Positions 7,793 to 16,643 of a DNA stretch of 52,763 nt are shown in pieces. The notes under the pieces are model-generated. The model saw nothing but the letters and a program-made list of their open reading frames with translations, made no database searches and had not been told where the DNA came from. Source of the DNA: Clostridia bacterium (lineage in GTDB: Bacteria > Bacillota > Clostridia > Christensenellales > Borkfalkiaceae); contig CAAGME010000029.1 of assembly GCA_900770945.1 (NCBI GenBank), positions 1 to 52,763 on the forward strand. Direction: 5' to 3'. Each line of letters starts with the position of its first letter. Within the stretch, counting starts at the first letter, position 1. Position numbers and translations under genes: made by a program.

Positions 7793-10700
7793 GAGAAGCG
7801 ATTTGAAAAAGATAATGGTAATAGGCAGCGGACCTATCGTTATAGGTCAGGCGGCGGAATTCGATTACGCGGGTACGCAGGCGTGCCTTGCATTAAAGGA
7901 AGAGGGATACGAAGTCGTACTTTGCAATTCCAACCCCGCAACGATTATGACGGACACGACTATCGCCGACAAAGTGTACATGGAGCCGCTCACGCTCGAA
8001 TACGTGGCTAAAATTATCCGCTACGAACGCCCGGACGCCATTATTCCGTCCTTAGGCGGTCAGACGGGGCTTAACCTTGCCATGCAGCTCGAAAAGAAAG
8101 GGGTTTTGAGCGAGTGCGGAACGGAGCTTTTAGGCACGAAAAGCGCGAGCATAGAAAGGGCGGAGGACAGAGAACTTTTCAAAAACCTCTGCGAAGAAAT
8201 AGGCGAACCCGTTTGCCCGTCCGAGATTACAAGGAGCTTAGGCGAAGGCTTAGCCGCCGCAAAAAAGATAGGCTACCCCGTTGTTTTGCGCCCGGCTTTC
8301 ACGCTCGGCGGAACGGGCGGCGGATTTGCTTATAACGAAGAGCAATTTATAGAGATAATGACCAACGCGCTCGAACTTTCGCCCGTAGGCGAAGTGCTTA
8401 TAGAAAAGAGCGTAAAAGGTTATAAGGAAATAGAATACGAAGTAATGCGCGACTCCGCCGATACGGCGATAACCGTCTGCAACATGGAAAACCTCGACCC
8501 CGTCGGCGTGCATACGGGCGACTCTATCGTCGTTTGCCCCAGCCAGACGCTCACCAACAAGGAGTATCAAATGCTCCGTAACAGAGCGTTAAAGATTATC
8601 CGCGCGCTGAAAATAGAGGGCGGCTGCAACGTTCAGTTCGCGCTCGACCCTAATTCTTTCGACTATTACGTTATAGAAGTAAACCCGAGGGTTTCGCGCT
8701 CGTCCGCGCTTGCAAGCAAGGCAAGCGGCTTCCCGATAGCCCGCGTATCGGCAAAAATCGCCGTGGGGCTTACGCTTGACGAAATTATTCTGCCCAACAC
8801 CCCCGCAAGCTTCGAACCCGCGCTCGACTACGTTGTCACGAAAATGCCGAGATTCCCGTTCGATAAGTTCGCAAAGGCGAGCAACGAGCTTTCCACGCAG
8901 ATGAAAGCGACGGGCGAAGTAATGAGCATAGGCAGAAATTTTGAAGAAAGCTTATTAAAAGCCGTGCGTTCGCTCGAAATAGGCGCGTATCATCTCTTTT
9001 TGAAAAAAGCCGAAAAGATGACGGATACCGAGCTTGAAGAATACGTCGAAAAAGCGACGGACGACAGAATATTCATGATTGCCGAGCTTTTGCGCCGCGG
9101 CGAAAGCGTGGAAAAAATATGCAAAATAACCGCGATAGACAAGTTTTTCGTGGACAAGTTAAAGCATATAGTAACGCTTGAAAAGGAAGCGGAAGCCAAT
9201 CCTTTTGCCGTAAAAATCCTTAAGGAATGCAAAAAGTACGGTTTTTGCGACAGAGCGGTTGCGCGGCTCTGGAACACGGACGAATTAAAGGTTAAAAAAT
9301 TCAGGCTTGAAAACGGCATACTCCCCGTATACAAGGAAATCGATTCCTGCGCTTCGGAATTCGACGCGTATATCCCGTATTTTTACTCTACTTACGCGGG
9401 CGAAGAGAACGAATCGAAAACGGACACGGGCAAAAAGAAGATTGTCGTTCTCGGCGCGGGTCCTATAAGGATAGGGCAAGGCGTGGAATTCGACTATTCC
9501 ACCGTTCATGCCGTTCAGACTATACGTAACGAGGGCTACGAAGCCATTATCATAAACAACAACCCCGAAACCGTTTCTACCGATTACACGACTTCCGATA
9601 AGCTGTACTTCGAACCGCTCACCGTCGAGGACGTTATGAGCGTTATCGAACTCGAACAGCCGGACGGCGTTATAGCATCTCTCGGCGGGCAAACGGCTAT
9701 CAACCTTGCCGAACCGCTCGCAAAGCGCGGAGTAAAGATAATCGGAACAGACTGCGAAGCGATAGCAAGAGCGGAGGACAGAGATTTATTCGAAAAACTT
9801 TTAGGAAAGTTAGGCATTCCCGAACCCGAGGGGCAAGCCGTAACCACGCTCGAAGCGGGCGTTAAGGCGGCGAACGAAATAGGCTATCCCGTTCTCGTGC
9901 GTCCGTCGTTCGTTCTCGGCGGCAGAGCAATGCAGATTGTTGCGAACGAGGAATCTTTGAGAGAATACTTGCAGACGGCGGTCGAAATAAGCGACGAAAA
10001 ACCCGTGCTTGTCGATAAGTACATAGTCGGCAAAGAAGTCGAAGTGGACGCCGTTTGCGACGGGCGCGACGTATTCGTTGCCGGGATAATGGAACTCGTT
10101 GAAAAAACGGGCGTTCACAGCGGCGACAGCATAAGCGTTTATCCCTCTTTCTCGCTTTCCGACAAGGTTAAAGGGGTTATCCTGCAATACGCAAAACGGC
10201 TCGGGCTTGCGATAGGCATAATCGGGCTTTACAATATACAATTCATTGTCGATAAGGACGAAAAAGTTTACATTATCGAAGTAAACCCCCGTTCCTCGCG
10301 CACGGTGCCGTTCCTTTCAAAGGCTACGGGCTTCGGCTTAGCCGACATCGCAACGGAAGTTATCTTAGGCAAGAGTTTGAAAGAACAAGGTATATTCTCG
10401 CTATACCCCGAAGAAAAGAAGCGTTGGTACGTTAAAGTCCCCGTTTTCTCGTTCAGTAAAATACGCGGACTCGACGCTTACCTTTCGCCGGAAATGAAGT
10501 CCACGGGCGAAGCGATAGGTTACGACGACAAGCTCAACAGAGCTTTGTATAAGGCGTTGCAGGCTTCGGGAATGAAGTTGCACAACTACGGCACGATTTT
10601 CGTAACCGTAGCCGACAAGGACAAGTACGAGGCGTTGCCGCTTATAAGGCGATTCTATAACCTCGGCTTCAACATCGAAGCGACGGGCGGCACGGCAGAC

Positions 10701-10973
10701 TTTTTGAAAGAAAACGGCATAAAAACGAGGGTTCTCGGCAAGATAAGCGAGGGATCCAAGGATATCCCGAACGCATTGAAGAAAGGGCATATAGCTTACG
10801 TCATCAATACGAGCGACGTTGCCAAAAACGGCGTTTCTACGGACGGTTACAAAATAAGAAAGTACGCCACCGAAAACAATATCACAACCTTCACCGCGCT
10901 CGATACCGTCAGGGTTTTGCTCGACGTTTTAGAGGAAACCACGCTCGGCGTATCCACTATCGACGCTAAATAA
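7785..10973 (+). CDS. carB: carbamoyl-phosphate synthase large subunit
   Basis: 1062 aa, the full length of the family. Makes carbamoyl phosphate from bicarbonate, two ATP and the ammonia supplied by CarA. Two homologous ATP-grasp halves are visible: the first starts with VIGSGPIVIGQAAEFDYAGT and has RPAFTLGGTGGG, the second has VLGAGPIRIGQGVEFDYSTV and RPSFVLGGRAMQ. The C-terminal MGS-like domain (about 930-1062) is where UMP and ornithine act in bacterial homologues. The start codon lies within the end of carA. Placement among pyr genes makes it the pyrimidine supply, although it could also feed arginine synthesis. Confidence 0.96.
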   Translation: MPKRSDLKKIMVIGSGPIVIGQAAEFDYAGTQACLALKEEGYEVVLCNSNPATIMTDTTIADKVYMEPLTLEYVAKIIRYERPDAIIPSLGGQTGLNLAMQLEKKGVLSECGTELLGTKSASIERAEDRELFKNLCEEIGEPVCPSEITRSLGEGLAAAKKIGYPVVLRPAFTLGGTGGGFAYNEEQFIEIMTNALELSPVGEVLIEKSVKGYKEIEYEVMRDSADTAITVCNMENLDPVGVHTGDSIVVCPSQTLTNKEYQMLRNRALKIIRALKIEGGCNVQFALDPNSFDYYVIEVNPRVSRSSALASKASGFPIARVSAKIAVGLTLDEIILPNTPASFEPALDYVVTKMPRFPFDKFAKASNELSTQMKATGEVMSIGRNFEESLLKAVRSLEIGAYHLFLKKAEKMTDTELEEYVEKATDDRIFMIAELLRRGESVEKICKITAIDKFFVDKLKHIVTLEKEAEANPFAVKILKECKKYGFCDRAVARLWNTDELKVKKFRLENGILPVYKEIDSCASEFDAYIPYFYSTYAGEENESKTDTGKKKIVVLGAGPIRIGQGVEFDYSTVHAVQTIRNEGYEAIIINNNPETVSTDYTTSDKLYFEPLTVEDVMSVIELEQPDGVIASLGGQTAINLAEPLAKRGVKIIGTDCEAIARAEDRDLFEKLLGKLGIPEPEGQAVTTLEAGVKAANEIGYPVLVRPSFVLGGRAMQIVANEESLREYLQTAVEISDEKPVLVDKYIVGKEVEVDAVCDGRDVFVAGIMELVEKTGVHSGDSISVYPSFSLSDKVKGVILQYAKRLGLAIGIIGLYNIQFIVDKDEKVYIIEVNPRSSRTVPFLSKATGFGLADIATEVILGKSLKEQGIFSLYPEEKKRWYVKVPVFSFSKIRGLDAYLSPEMKSTGEAIGYDDKLNRALYKALQASGMKLHNYGTIFVTVADKDKYEALPLIRRFYNLGFNIEATGGTADFLKENGIKTRVLGKISEGSKDIPNALKKGHIAYVINTSDVAKNGVSTDGYKIRKYATENNITTFTALDTVRVLLDVLEETTLGVSTIDAK

Positions 10974-10993
10974 GGCACAAATAATAATCGGCT

Positions 10994-11725
10994 ATGGAAA
11001 AAGTTTTTTTAACTATAAAAGAAAATAACAAGCTCACGGAAAACGTCTTTGAAATGAAGCTTGTCGGCGACGTTTCGGCAATTAAAGCACCCGGGCAGTT
11101 CGTCAACCTTTTAATCGACGGTTGCTATCTCCGCCGCCCTATCTCCGTTTGCGACGTTTCGGGCGATACGCTTACGCTTATATATAAAGTGGTAGGCGAA
11201 GGCACGGAAAGATTGAGTAAGTACAAAGCGGGCGAAAAAATAGACACGCTCGTAGGACTCGGCAACGGTTACGATTTAGAAGCGAGCGGCTCGGCTCCGC
11301 TACTAATCGGCGGGGGAGTCGGCGTTCCGCCCATGTATCTCTTAGCTAAAAAGTTAATAGAAAAAGGCGTTAAACCGACCGTCATACTCGGCTTTAACAC
11401 CAAAAGCGAAGTGTTTTACGAGGATAAATTCAAAGCACTCGGCGCGAACGTTTTCGTTGCGACCGCCGACGGAAGCTACGGCAAAAAAGGCTTCGTAACC
11501 GACAGCATGAAGGACCTTGACTACACGTACTTTTACACTTGCGGACCAAGCCCCATGTTCAAAGCTATAGAGGCTACGGCGAAAGGAAGCGGCGAATTCA
11601 GCTTTGAGGAAAGAATGGGTTGCGGCTTCGGCGCGTGCATGGGCTGTTCGTGCAAGACAAAGTACGGCAACAAGCGTATCTGTAAGGACGGACCCGTCTT
11701 AAAAAGGGAGGAGATAGTATGGTAA
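10994..11725 (+). CDS. pyrK: dihydroorotate dehydrogenase electron transfer subunit
   Basis: 243 aa. Iron-sulfur flavoprotein that carries electrons from PyrD to NAD+ in class 1B dihydroorotate dehydrogenase. A ferredoxin reductase-type FAD domain with RRPISVCDV is followed by an NAD domain with LIGGGVGVPPMYLL, and then by the 2Fe-2S ligands in MGCGFGACMGCSCKT plus RICKDGPV. The gap after carB is 20 bp. It overlaps pyrD by 7 bp, fitting a stoichiometric complex. Its presence shows that dihydroorotate oxidation is coupled to NAD+, the usual arrangement in anaerobic Firmicutes. Confidence 0.94.
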   Translation: MEKVFLTIKENNKLTENVFEMKLVGDVSAIKAPGQFVNLLIDGCYLRRPISVCDVSGDTLTLIYKVVGEGTERLSKYKAGEKIDTLVGLGNGYDLEASGSAPLLIGGGVGVPPMYLLAKKLIEKGVKPTVILGFNTKSEVFYEDKFKALGANVFVATADGSYGKKGFVTDSMKDLDYTYFYTCGPSPMFKAIEATAKGSGEFSFEERMGCGFGACMGCSCKTKYGNKRICKDGPVLKREEIVW

Positions 11726-12639
11726 ACACAAAGGTTACTCTTTCCGGGTGGGAGTTAGACAACCCCGTTATCCCCGCAAGCGGCACGTTCGGCTACGGCA
11801 AGGAATATTCGGAGCTTTACGATATAAACGTACTCGGTTCGTTTTCCTTTAAGGGAACGACTCTTGCCCCTCGGCTCGGCAATCCGCAACCGAGAATCGC
11901 GGACGGAAAGGCGGGAATAATAAACTCTATCGGGCTTGAAAACCCGGGCGCGAAAGAAGTTATCGATAAAAAAATCCCGGAAATGGAAGAGTTTTTCGGT
12001 AAAAAAGTAATAGCAAACGTGAGCGGTTCGTCGATAGAGGATTACGCAAAAATTTGCGAAATGTTTTCCGAAGTCGAAAAAGTGGGCATAATAGAAGTCA
12101 ACGTGAGCTGCCCCAACGTAAAAGACGGCGGAATGGCGTTCGGAACAAATGAAGAAAACGTTTATAAAATCGCGAAAGCCGTTAAAGAGGTTTGCTCTAA
12201 GCCCGTCTACATGAAGCTTTCCCCCAACGTTACGGACATAGCCTCGATAGCAAAAGCCGCCGAAGAGGGCGGCGCGGACGGCGTGTGCCTTATCAACACA
12301 TTGACGGGTATGCGCATAGACTTAAAGACCAAAAAACCGATAATCGCAAACAAGATAGCGGGGTACGCCGGGCGAGGAGTTTTCCCCGTCGCGCTCGCAA
12401 TGGTTTATAAGGTGTTCGAAGCGGTAAAAATCCCGATTATAGGTTGCGGCGGAGTCGAAAGCGCGGAGGACGTAATCGAAATGATGCTTGCGGGCGCAAC
12501 CGCCGTGGAAGTGGGTACCGCTAACCTTATAAACCCGTACTGTTCTAAGGAGATAGTCGAAGCTTTGCCCATGGTTATGCAAAAATACAAAATACAAAAC
12601 TTAAAAGACATTATAGGAGGCGCGCATTATGGCAACTGA
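11719..12639 (+). CDS. pyrD: dihydroorotate dehydrogenase B, catalytic subunit
   Basis: 306 aa. FMN enzyme that oxidises dihydroorotate to orotate; class 1B, because it pairs with PyrK. N-terminal NPVIPASGTFGYG and INSIGLENPG are typical, and the active-site cysteine lies in NVSCPNVKDGG, as in class 1 enzymes. The FMN phosphate-binding part is seen near IGCGGVESAED. GGGAGGAG (11705-11712) inside pyrK serves ATG 11719, and the gene overlaps both pyrK (7 bp) and pyrF (11 bp). Length and motifs are complete. Confidence 0.95.
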   Translation: MVNTKVTLSGWELDNPVIPASGTFGYGKEYSELYDINVLGSFSFKGTTLAPRLGNPQPRIADGKAGIINSIGLENPGAKEVIDKKIPEMEEFFGKKVIANVSGSSIEDYAKICEMFSEVEKVGIIEVNVSCPNVKDGGMAFGTNEENVYKIAKAVKEVCSKPVYMKLSPNVTDIASIAKAAEEGGADGVCLINTLTGMRIDLKTKKPIIANKIAGYAGRGVFPVALAMVYKVFEAVKIPIIGCGGVESAEDVIEMMLAGATAVEVGTANLINPYCSKEIVEALPMVMQKYKIQNLKDIIGGAHYGN

Positions 12640-13330
12640 CGTTATAGTAGCTCTCGATTTTCCGAGCGCGAAAGAGGTTTATTCTTTTCTCGATAAGTTT
12701 GAAGAAGAAAAGCTTTTTGTAAAAATAGGCATGGAACTTTTCTATGCGGAAGGTCCCGAAATAGTAAAAGAAATAAAGAGAAGAGGACACAAAATTTTCC
12801 TCGACTTAAAGCTCCACGATATACCAAACACCGTTATGAAGGCTATGGCGTCGCTATCTAAGCTCGACGTGGATATGTGCAACTTGCACGCGGGCGGCGG
12901 AAGCGAAATGATGAAAGCGGCGTTAAAGGGGCTTACCCGCGCGGACGGCACGCGCCCGCTACTAATTGCCGTAACTCAGCTTACTTCCACCGATTCCGAT
13001 ATGCTCAAAAACGAGCTTTTAATAAGCGAAAGCATGGAAAAAACGGTGGAAAGCTACGCGCTCAACGCTTTAAACTCCGGGCTTGACGGCGTGGTTTGCT
13101 CCCCGCTCGAAGCCGCAAAAGTTCATTCCGCGTGCGGCAATAACTTTTTAACGGTTACCCCGGGAGTGAGATTTGCGGGCGGCGAAAAGGGCGACCAGAA
13201 GCGCGTCACCACGCCCGAGGAAGCGAGAAAGATAGGCTCCGACTACATAGTCGTCGGCAGACCTATAACCGCGGCAAACGACCCCGCTGCGGCTTACAAG
13301 TCAGCTAAAAAACAATTTTTGGGAGAGTAA
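12629..13330 (+). CDS. pyrF: orotidine 5'-phosphate decarboxylase
   Basis: 233 aa. Last step of UMP synthesis. The N-terminal VALDFPS and the catalytic DLKLHDIPNT motif (Asp-x-Lys-x-x-Asp) are intact, as are the phosphate-binding TPGVRF and VVGRPI elements of the group 1 TIM barrel. AGGAGG at 12615-12620, inside pyrD, serves ATG 12629. A 3-bp gap separates it from pyrE, so the two final enzymes are made together. Confidence 0.95.
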   Translation: MATDVIVALDFPSAKEVYSFLDKFEEEKLFVKIGMELFYAEGPEIVKEIKRRGHKIFLDLKLHDIPNTVMKAMASLSKLDVDMCNLHAGGGSEMMKAALKGLTRADGTRPLLIAVTQLTSTDSDMLKNELLISESMEKTVESYALNALNSGLDGVVCSPLEAAKVHSACGNNFLTVTPGVRFAGGEKGDQKRVTTPEEARKIGSDYIVVGRPITAANDPAAAYKSAKKQFLGE

Positions 13331-13333
13331 AAA

Positions 13334-13975
13334 ATGGAAAACGTAAAAGAAGTAATCGCAAAAGATTTGCTTAAAATAAAAGCCGTGTTTTTGCGCCCCG
13401 AACAGCCCTTTACCTGGGCGAGCGGCATCAAAAGCCCTCTTTACTGCGACAACCGCTTAACCTTGACTTCCGTACCCGTGAGAAACGACGTTGAAAACGC
13501 GATAGCGGAAGTTGTAAAATCGGTTTATCCCGAAGCGGAAGTTTTAATGGGAACTTCCACCGCGGGCATAGCGCACGCGGCTATCTCCGCGCATATTTTG
13601 GGGCTTCCGATGGGCTACGTCCGCTCGGGCGCAAAGGACCACGGCAGACAAAATCAAATAGAAGGCAGACTTGAAAAAGGACAAAAAGTAGTCGTAGTAG
13701 AGGACCTTATCTCCACCGGCGGAAGCGTTATCGAGGTGGTGGACGTTCTGCGCGAAGCGGGCGCGGTAGTCCTCGGGGTAGTCAGTATTTTCACTTACGG
13801 CATGAAAAAGGGGCTTGAACGCCTTGCTGCGGCTAACGTTAAAAACGTAAGCTTAACAGACTTCGATTCGCTTGTTAAAGTCGCCGTAGCCGAGGGGTAT
13901 ATAAAAGCTGAGGACGAGCAGAAGCTTTTACGCTTCCGCGCCAATCCGTCGGACGAAAGCTGGATAACGCAATAA
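13334..13975 (+). CDS. pyrE: orotate phosphoribosyltransferase
   Basis: 213 aa. Joins orotate and PRPP to form OMP. The type I phosphoribosyltransferase signature VVVVEDLISTGGS is intact, with the flexible-loop region RSGAKDHGRQNQIEG before it. TWASGIKSPLYCDNR at the N-terminus is the orotate-side motif of the long bacterial form. A GGGAG at 13321-13325 serves ATG 13334. It sits between pyrF and pyrB with 27 bp before pyrB. Confidence 0.95.
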   Translation: MENVKEVIAKDLLKIKAVFLRPEQPFTWASGIKSPLYCDNRLTLTSVPVRNDVENAIAEVVKSVYPEAEVLMGTSTAGIAHAAISAHILGLPMGYVRSGAKDHGRQNQIEGRLEKGQKVVVVEDLISTGGSVIEVVDVLREAGAVVLGVVSIFTYGMKKGLERLAAANVKNVSLTDFDSLVKVAVAEGYIKAEDEQKLLRFRANPSDESWITQ

Positions 13976-14002
13976 ATTCAGTAAAGTTTAAGAGGCTTAA
14001 AA

Positions 14003-15079
14003 ATGAAGCATTTACTTAATATTCTTGATTTATCGACAAAGGAAATAGACGAACTTATCGCCACCGCGCTCGATATCGAAGCGCACGGAGAAAAATACTC
14101 GGAAAGTTGCAAAGGCAAGATTTTGGCGACTCTTTTTTTCGAGCCGTCCACGAGGACAAGACTAAGCTTTGAAACGGCAATGCTTTCGCTCGGCGGCTCG
14201 GTAGCCGGGTTTTCGAGCGCAAGTTCGTCCTCGGCGGCTAAAGGCGAAAGCGTTTCCGACACGGTGGAAGTCGTTTCGGGTTACGTAGATATCATCGCCA
14301 TGCGCCACCCCAAGGAAGGCGCGCCGTACGTTGCGAAAAGGCGTTCGCTCGTGCCGATTGTCAACGCGGGCGACGGCGGACATTACCACCCCACGCAAAC
14401 GCTTGCGGACCTGATGACGATTTACAAAAAGAAAGGCACGTTCGAAAATTTGACGATAGGGCTTTGCGGGGACTTAAAGTACGGCAGAACCGTTCATTCG
14501 CTCATCGAGGCTATGTCGCGGTATAAAGGCGTAAAATTCTGCCTTATCTCGCCCGAAGAATTAAAGCTCCCGGACTTTGTCAAAAAGGAATACATAGAGG
14601 ACAAAGGAATAGAATTCAAAGAGGTTTTCTCGCTTGAAGAAGCTATTCCCTCGCTTGACGTTCTTTATATGACGAGGATACAAAAGGAAAGGTTTTTGGA
14701 CGGAGCGGAGTACGAAAGGCTCAAGGATAGCTACGTTTTAGACGAAGAAAAAATGAAGCTCGCAAAAAAGGACATGATAGTTTTGCATCCGCTGCCGAGG
14801 GTCAACGAAATTTCCGTCAAAGTTGACGAGGACGAGCGGGCGTGTTACTTTTTGGAAACGCGTTGCGGAAAGCTCATGCGCGAAGCTCTTATTTTGAAGC
14901 TTTTAAAAGAAAAGGACGAAGCGGAAAAAGCGGATGAAAGAAAAATTTTCGTTGCCGAGGACAAAAAGTGCCTTAACCCGCATTGCATTTTAACGAGCGA
15001 GCAGGAACTCGAGAGAAAGGCTTACAAGGACAAAAACGGCGTTTTGCGTTGCGCGTATTGCGATTCCGTTATATCTTAA
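14003..15079 (+). CDS. pyrB: aspartate carbamoyltransferase fused to a PyrI-like zinc ribbon
   Basis: 358 aa, about 50 longer than a plain catalytic chain. Condenses carbamoyl phosphate with aspartate. The catalytic part has FFEPSTRTRLSFE, NAGDGGHYHPTQTLAD and LHPLPRVNEI. After about residue 315 comes CLNPHCILTSEQELE...LRCAYCDS. This C-x4-C, spacer, C-x2-C pattern matches the zinc domain of the E. coli regulatory chain PyrI, which touches the catalytic chain. The PyrI nucleotide-binding domain is missing and no separate pyrI is present. The enzyme may therefore keep the interface-stabilising zinc unit but lack CTP/ATP control; expression control would rest on the leader. Last gene of the operon. 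No strong terminator follows, only an A/T-rich inverted repeat near 15091-15118. Confidence 0.92.
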   Translation: MKHLLNILDLSTKEIDELIATALDIEAHGEKYSESCKGKILATLFFEPSTRTRLSFETAMLSLGGSVAGFSSASSSSAAKGESVSDTVEVVSGYVDIIAMRHPKEGAPYVAKRRSLVPIVNAGDGGHYHPTQTLADLMTIYKKKGTFENLTIGLCGDLKYGRTVHSLIEAMSRYKGVKFCLISPEELKLPDFVKKEYIEDKGIEFKEVFSLEEAIPSLDVLYMTRIQKERFLDGAEYERLKDSYVLDEEKMKLAKKDMIVLHPLPRVNEISVKVDEDERACYFLETRCGKLMREALILKLLKEKDEAEKADERKIFVAEDKKCLNPHCILTSEQELERKAYKDKNGVLRCAYCDSVIS

Positions 15080-15128
15080 ACGTAACGCGAATTTAAAAAA
15101 TCGTAATGCTCTTTTTTAAAAAGGGGTA

Positions 15129-15157
15129 TTGACTAATGCGAAAAAAGGTGATATAAT
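15129..15157 (+). promoter_or_regulatory. promoter of fucO
   Basis: TTGACT (15129-15134), 17-bp spacer, TATAAT (15152-15157). The short leader contains AGCGG/CCGCT (15168-15172/15184-15188), a small hairpin just before the ribosome site AGGAG at 15198-15202. Confidence 0.8.
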
Positions 15158-15212
15158 TTAGCCGAAAAGCGGAAATAATATAACCGCTAAAAAATATAGG
15201 AGTGTGGAAAAA

Positions 15213-16361
15213 ATGGCAAACAGATTTATTCTGAACGAAACAAGTTATCACGGCAAGGGCGCGATTAAAGAAGTCGCGACCGAAATTCTTGCGAGAGGCT
15301 ATAAAAAGGCTTTCGTATGCTCGGACCCCGACTTAATCAAATTCGGCGTAACGGAAAAAGTTCTCGACGTCTTGAAAGAAGCGAAAATCGCGTACGAAGT
15401 TTATAGCGACATTAAGCCCAACCCGACTATCGAAAACGTTCAGCACGGCGTCGATTGCTTCAATAAAAGCGGCGCGGACGTAATCGTCGCCATAGGCGGC
15501 GGCTCGTCGATGGATACTTCCAAAGCTATCGGCATAATCGCCACCAACCCCGAGCATTACGACGTTCGTTCGCTCGAAGGCGTATCGCCGACAAAAAACA
15601 AGAGCGTACCCATTATCGCCGTTCCGACGACCGCCGGCACCGCCGCGGAAGTGACCATTAACTACGTCATTACCGACGTTGAAAAAAAGCGTAAATTCGT
15701 TTGCGTAGACCCCAAAGACATTCCCGTCGTCGCCGTCGTAGACTCCGACATGATGAGTTCTATGCCCAAGGGCTTAACCGCCGCAACCGGTATGGACGCG
15801 CTCACGCACGCCATCGAGGGTTATATCACGAAAGGCGCGTGGGAACTTTCCGATATGTTCCACATTAAGGCTATCGAAATAATCGCTCGTTCGCTCCGCT
15901 CCGCCGTAAAAGGCGAAACGGAAGGTCGCGAGGGCATGGCTCTCGGTCAGTACGTTGCGGGCATGGGCTTTTCCAACGTAGGACTCGGCGTAGACCACTC
16001 GATGGCGCACACGCTCTCCGCTTATTACGACACGCCGCACGGCAAGGCTTGCGCTATTTTGTTGCCGACGGTTATGGCGTACAACGCCGATTACACGGGC
16101 GAAAAATATCGTGACATCGCAATCGCCATGGGCGTTAAAGGCGTTGAAAAGATGACGCAGGCGGAATACAGAAAAGCCGCGGTAGACGCCGTAAGACAGC
16201 TCTCCGAGGACGTAGGCATACCGACTTCCTTAAAAGGAATCGTAAAAAAAGAGGATATCCCCGAACTTTCGAAGTCCGCTTACGCCGACGCTTGCCGCCC
16301 CGGCAATCCGAGAGAAACTTCCGTTGAGGATATAGAAGAACTTTACGAGTCTTTGTTATAA
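15213..16361 (+). CDS. fucO: lactaldehyde reductase / propanediol oxidoreductase (iron alcohol dehydrogenase)
   Basis: 382 aa, the length of E. coli FucO and closely alike throughout. Reduces L-lactaldehyde to 1,2-propanediol with NADH, the redox sink of fucose and rhamnose fermentation. It begins MANRFILNET and has AIGGGSSMDTSKAIGI for NAD, VPTTAGTAAEVTINYVITD, and the metal region DALTHAIEGY, HSMAH and TPHGKA. I use ATG 15213 rather than GTG 15204, because AGGAG (15198-15202) is too close to the GTG. The gene is monocistronic. No fucose or rhamnose isomerase, kinase or aldolase is nearby, so the source of lactaldehyde is unknown; related enzymes also reduce other short aldehydes. Confidence 0.88.
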   Translation: MANRFILNETSYHGKGAIKEVATEILARGYKKAFVCSDPDLIKFGVTEKVLDVLKEAKIAYEVYSDIKPNPTIENVQHGVDCFNKSGADVIVAIGGGSSMDTSKAIGIIATNPEHYDVRSLEGVSPTKNKSVPIIAVPTTAGTAAEVTINYVITDVEKKRKFVCVDPKDIPVVAVVDSDMMSSMPKGLTAATGMDALTHAIEGYITKGAWELSDMFHIKAIEIIARSLRSAVKGETEGREGMALGQYVAGMGFSNVGLGVDHSMAHTLSAYYDTPHGKACAILLPTVMAYNADYTGEKYRDIAIAMGVKGVEKMTQAEYRKAAVDAVRQLSEDVGIPTSLKGIVKKEDIPELSKSAYADACRPGNPRETSVEDIEELYESLL

Positions 16362-16388
16362 GCTCTTGCGCATAAAAAGCGTCATGCG

Positions 16389-16503
16389 GCGATAAGTCGG
16401 GCTATAAGTCGATTATCGCAAAAAACGGCGGTAAAAACTAAACAAAGCTTTAATCCCTCCCGCGAAAAAACGGGAGGGATTTTTGCATGAAAAGGCGAGC
16501 AGG
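16389..16503 (+). repeat. dispersed repeat, copy 1 (with terminator)
   Basis: Contains GGGCTATAAGTCGATTATCG (16399-16418) inside a GCGATAA/TTATCGC inverted repeat (16389-16395/16413-16419), followed by the terminator at 16453. About 110 bp is nearly identical to 25565-25675. It lies between fucO and the first two-component system. Confidence 0.8.
16453..16485 (+). terminator. terminator after fucO
   Basis: ATCCCTCCCG (16453-16462) and CGGGAGGGAT (16471-16480) form a perfect 10-bp stem followed by TTTT. Confidence 0.9.
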
Positions 16504-16521
16504 CGAGAAAAACAACCGTTA

Positions 16522-16588
16522 CGATTACGAAAAGGAGACGTACGTTTACGAAACGGGTATTGACAAACATAAAAAAATCTGTTATTAT
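16522..16588 (+). promoter_or_regulatory. promoter and LytTR-type operator of two-component system 1
   Basis: Promoter TTGACA (16560-16565), 17-bp spacer, TATTAT (16583-16588). Upstream, CGATTACGAAAA (16522) and CGTTTACGAAAC (16543) are direct repeats exactly 21 bp apart, the second starting 17 bp before the -35 box. The same motif stands before the target gene at 18966, so the regulator probably controls its own promoter. Confidence 0.65.
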
Positions 16589-16643
16589 TTTACATGATTA
16601 AGATAAATATCGTATTGAAAACGCTTTGTGTTGAGGGATAGTT

